Below, one piece after another: positions 6,413 to 8,010 of a DNA stretch of 8,010 nucleotides (the first letter of the stretch is position 1; every line of letters starts with the position of its first letter). Both the position numbers and the translations under genes were made by a program. This DNA comes from Candidatus Zymogenus sp. (lineage in GTDB: Bacteria > Desulfobacterota > Zymogenia > Zymogenales > Zymogenaceae): assembly GCA_030613285.1 (NCBI GenBank), contig JAUWME010000081.1, forward strand, positions 1-8,010. Direction: 5' to 3'. Under the pieces are notes generated by a model, which was not told the origin of the DNA, searched no databases, and was given only the letters and a program-made list of their open reading frames with translations.

Positions 6413-7573
6413 TCAGTAGCTAATCTCCATGTCGGACAATGGATACGCCATGCAGGAGTGGATATAATCGTACCACCTGTCAGATTCCCGTATCGGAACC
6501 CTGTCGGGCATAAACGCCTTGCCACTGTGAATCTTTGTGCGACAATAGCTGCAATCCCCGCTTCTGCAAACGTATGGCGCTGCGATCGATGCCCTCTCAA
6601 GACTGTTTAATATCGGCTCACCAGCCTTGGCGTCGATGGTTTTCTCTCCTCTCACCGTGATTTTAAATGTCGTATCGGGAGAGATATCTTTGGGCCAGCC
6701 CGGCTCCTTGGTAATATCCGCAGGCGGGCCGTAAGCCTCCTTTTTTATCCTTCGCCTTGGAACTTTTAGCTTTTCAATCTCCGGCACCACAAAGGAGTAC
6801 ATCAAGTCCGGCCCGCAAAGATAAAATGTCTTGCCTTTAACATCCCCCACAACTTCCTTGATAACATCCGCTGTAATAAACCCCGTCTTGCCGGAATAAC
6901 CATCGGGTGGTTCTGAAACCACAACCTGATATTTAATATTCAGGTGATTTTTGGCAATCCCGTTAAACTCATCCTCGAAAATAATATCATCAGCAGTGCG
7001 GTTTCCATAGATAAGCCAGATTTTGAAATCTTTGTCCCGATCGATAACTTCTTTTATGATAGACCTAAATGGTGTTATCCCCGAACCGCCGCCGATAAAC
7101 ACAAGCTCATTTCCATCGGTCAATGGTTCGTGATAGAAAGAACCTGCCGGCCCCGAAATCTCAAATTCGTCCCCAATCTTTACATCGTCCAGAAGGTAGT
7201 GGGACACAAAACCTTCTTCTGCCCTTCGCACCGTTATGTCGTAAAAACCCCGCATATGGGGTGGCGACGAGATTGTGAAGGAGCGTCCTGTCAAGATTTT
7301 TCCAATCTTCACCTTCAGGCTGACGTATTGCCCGGCCCGAAACGGCGGCAGATAACCATCTTTTGGTGAGAACCTTATGGTTTTTGTTGTAGATGTCTCC
7401 TTAATAATCTCGCTGACCTTTACAGCGATGGACTTTGGGTGGATGAGGCTTACAAAATTCTCCACATAATCTTTGGGGAGTGTAAAGTCTCCATAGACCT
7501 GTTTTAATATTTCACGCTCTTGGATGACTTCGTTAAATCCCTCGACGTTGCTCAAAAACTCTTTTATATTCAT
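6413..7573 (-). CDS. FAD/NAD(P)-binding oxidoreductase with C-terminal 2Fe-2S ferredoxin domain
   Basis: A 386-residue soluble electron-transfer protein with the domain order N-terminal extension (1-48), FAD domain (about 49-150), NAD(P) domain (about 155-275) and plant-type ferredoxin domain (about 302-386). RSFTIS (97-102) is the flavin-binding RxYS/T motif, GGGSGITPF (161-169) the nucleotide-binding loop, and YLCGPDLM (251-258) the CGP motif that ends this reductase fold. C336, C341, C344 and C374 (C-x4-C-x2-C-x29-C) should ligate the 2Fe-2S cluster. The order is that of PaaE- and HCR-like reductases, which pass electrons from NAD(P)H through FAD to the cluster and on to a partner. The likely partner is the flavoprotein encoded 10 nt upstream (inference). 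ATG is supported by AAGGAG 6 nt before it. The extension before the FAD domain has no recognised motif. The terminal acceptor cannot be named from sequence. Confidence 0.88.
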   Translation of the reverse strand: MNIKEFLSNVEGFNEVIQEREILKQVYGDFTLPKDYVENFVSLIHPKSIAVKVSEIIKETSTTKTIRFSPKDGYLPPFRAGQYVSLKVKIGKILTGRSFTISSPPHMRGFYDITVRRAEEGFVSHYLLDDVKIGDEFEISGPAGSFYHEPLTDGNELVFIGGGSGITPFRSIIKEVIDRDKDFKIWLIYGNRTADDIIFEDEFNGIAKNHLNIKYQVVVSEPPDGYSGKTGFITADVIKEVVGDVKGKTFYLCGPDLMYSFVVPEIEKLKVPRRRIKKEAYGPPADITKEPGWPKDISPDTTFKITVRGEKTIDAKAGEPILNSLERASIAAPYVCRSGDCSYCRTKIHSGKAFMPDRVPIRESDRWYDYIHSCMAYPLSDMEISY

Positions 7574-7579
7574 TTTGGT

Positions 7580-7585
7580 CTCCTT
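7580..7585 (-). promoter_or_regulatory. Ribosome binding site of the reductase, overlapping the upstream stop codon
   Basis: Read on the minus strand, AAGGAG ends 6 nt before the ATG at 7573. The stop codon of the preceding gene (TAA, 7586-7584) shares two bases with it, so ribosomes ending on the upstream gene are placed at the next start, consistent with translational coupling. Confidence 0.75.
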
Positions 7586-8010
7586 AACTATTTATTGTGC
7601 CCAGGGCTCTACCGCCGGCGATGGATCCTGCCGTAATTGCTGGCTGGAAGCCACCTCCCGGAATTGTCCACGCACTCGCAAAAAATAGGCCGCCTACCGG
7701 TGACTTGTGCCTCATTCTTAACAAACCAGAGTCTGAGAGGTAATTGTCAAAACCGTAAATGGCGCCATTTGGATTTCTGGTATAGCGCATATTTGTTACT
7801 GGAGTTGCAACCTCGATTACCTCTATGTGTTCCCTAAACCCGGGGAAATTCTTTTCTGCCAATTCAAGCATCCCCTCCGCATATCGGTTTTTCACATCCA
7901 CGTAACGTTCTGGAGAGATCATGTACCATGGTCGGGCGTATGCCAGAGTTGTCAAAACAACAACTGAGGTGCCCGGTGGCGAAAACTTTGGGTCTGTAAC
8001 GTTGTAACAT
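7584..8010 (-). CDS. Phytoene desaturase/retinol saturase-like FAD oxidoreductase (C-terminal part)
   Basis: This is the C-terminal roughly 142 residues of a larger protein (the family is usually about 500 residues); its start lies beyond the right edge. The frame is open to the boundary and reads CYNVTDPKFSPPG at 8009-7971, the conserved segment before the C-terminal FAD-contact region in CrtI/RetSat-type enzymes, so the TTG at 7955 is not the real start. The clearest motif is GGLFFASAWTIPGGGFQP (about 7668-7621), the family's C-terminal FAD-binding signature, followed by an AITAGSIAGGRAL helix. Members desaturate, saturate or isomerise isoprenoid-like substrates such as carotenoids and retinol, and many bacterial members are uncharacterised. 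No carotenoid-synthesis gene is visible here. The neighbouring NAD(P)H reductase suggests a reductive rather than desaturating role (inference). The N-terminal Rossmann dinucleotide motif cannot be checked because it is outside the window. Confidence 0.85.
   Translation of the reverse strand, partial: CYNVTDPKFSPPGTSVVVLTTLAYARPWYMISPERYVDVKNRYAEGMLELAEKNFPGFREHIEVIEVATPVTNMRYTRNPNGAIYGFDNYLSDSGLLRMRHKSPVGGLFFASAWTIPGGGFQPAITAGSIAGGRALGTINS

Noticed and set aside
6944..7369. Open plus-strand frame of 141 codons across the reductase gene
   Set aside because: The minus-strand reductase has continuous FAD and NAD(P) motifs through this stretch; the plus-strand product shows no domain.
1..8010. 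Mobile elements, CRISPR arrays, tRNA/rRNA genes, riboswitches
   Set aside because: No transposase or integrase motifs, spaced direct repeats, tRNA-like cloverleaf or long structured leader was seen by eye. Coding genes fill nearly the whole window.

Overview
The window is a gene-dense bacterial segment with two convergent gene sets separated by a hairpin terminator. The genes have Shine-Dalgarno-type ribosome binding sites, overlapping stop and start codons, and frequent GTG/TTG starts. No ribosomal or other taxonomic marker is present, so the phylum cannot be fixed. The GPH-type sugar symporter together with a CrtI/RetSat-like flavoprotein and a flavin/2Fe-2S reductase would fit an uncultured anaerobic or facultative Gram-negative (for example a Desulfobacterota-like lineage), but that is only a guess.

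Region 1 (1-6293, + strand) is an apparent amino-sugar utilisation operon of six genes: a SIS-domain phosphosugar-binding protein (5' end cut off by the window edge), an aldose-epimerase-like (mutarotase-fold) protein, a GPH-family cation:sugar symporter, a BadF/BadG-type N-acetylglucosamine kinase, a short cytoplasmic protein of the neutral/alkaline ceramidase family, and NagA (N-acetylglucosamine-6-phosphate deacetylase). The simplest reading is that sugar enters unphosphorylated through the symporter, the kinase phosphorylates it, and NagA deacetylates it to glucosamine-6-phosphate. The mutarotase-like protein could interconvert anomers. No classical nagB deaminase is visible. The SIS protein could act on a phosphosugar intermediate, or the deaminase may lie upstream or elsewhere. 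The kinase, ceramidase-like and nagA genes are joined by overlapping stop/start codons and are probably translationally coupled.

Region 2 (6294-6412) is the convergent intergenic stretch. It holds an 11-bp perfect hairpin flanked by an A-run and a T-run, which should terminate transcription from both sides.

Region 3 (6413-8010, - strand) holds a two-gene redox unit: the C-terminal part of a phytoene-desaturase/retinol-saturase-like FAD oxidoreductase (its 5' end lies beyond the window), followed after 10 nt by a reductase with FAD, NAD(P) and C-terminal plant-type 2Fe-2S domains. The two may form an electron-transfer pair. They have no evident link to the sugar operon.

The most interesting item is the ceramidase-family protein placed between an amino-sugar kinase and NagA. 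It keeps the metal- and nucleophile-motif residues but lacks a secretion signal and the C-terminal domain of true ceramidases. No tRNA, rRNA, CRISPR array, insertion sequence or prophage signal was found.
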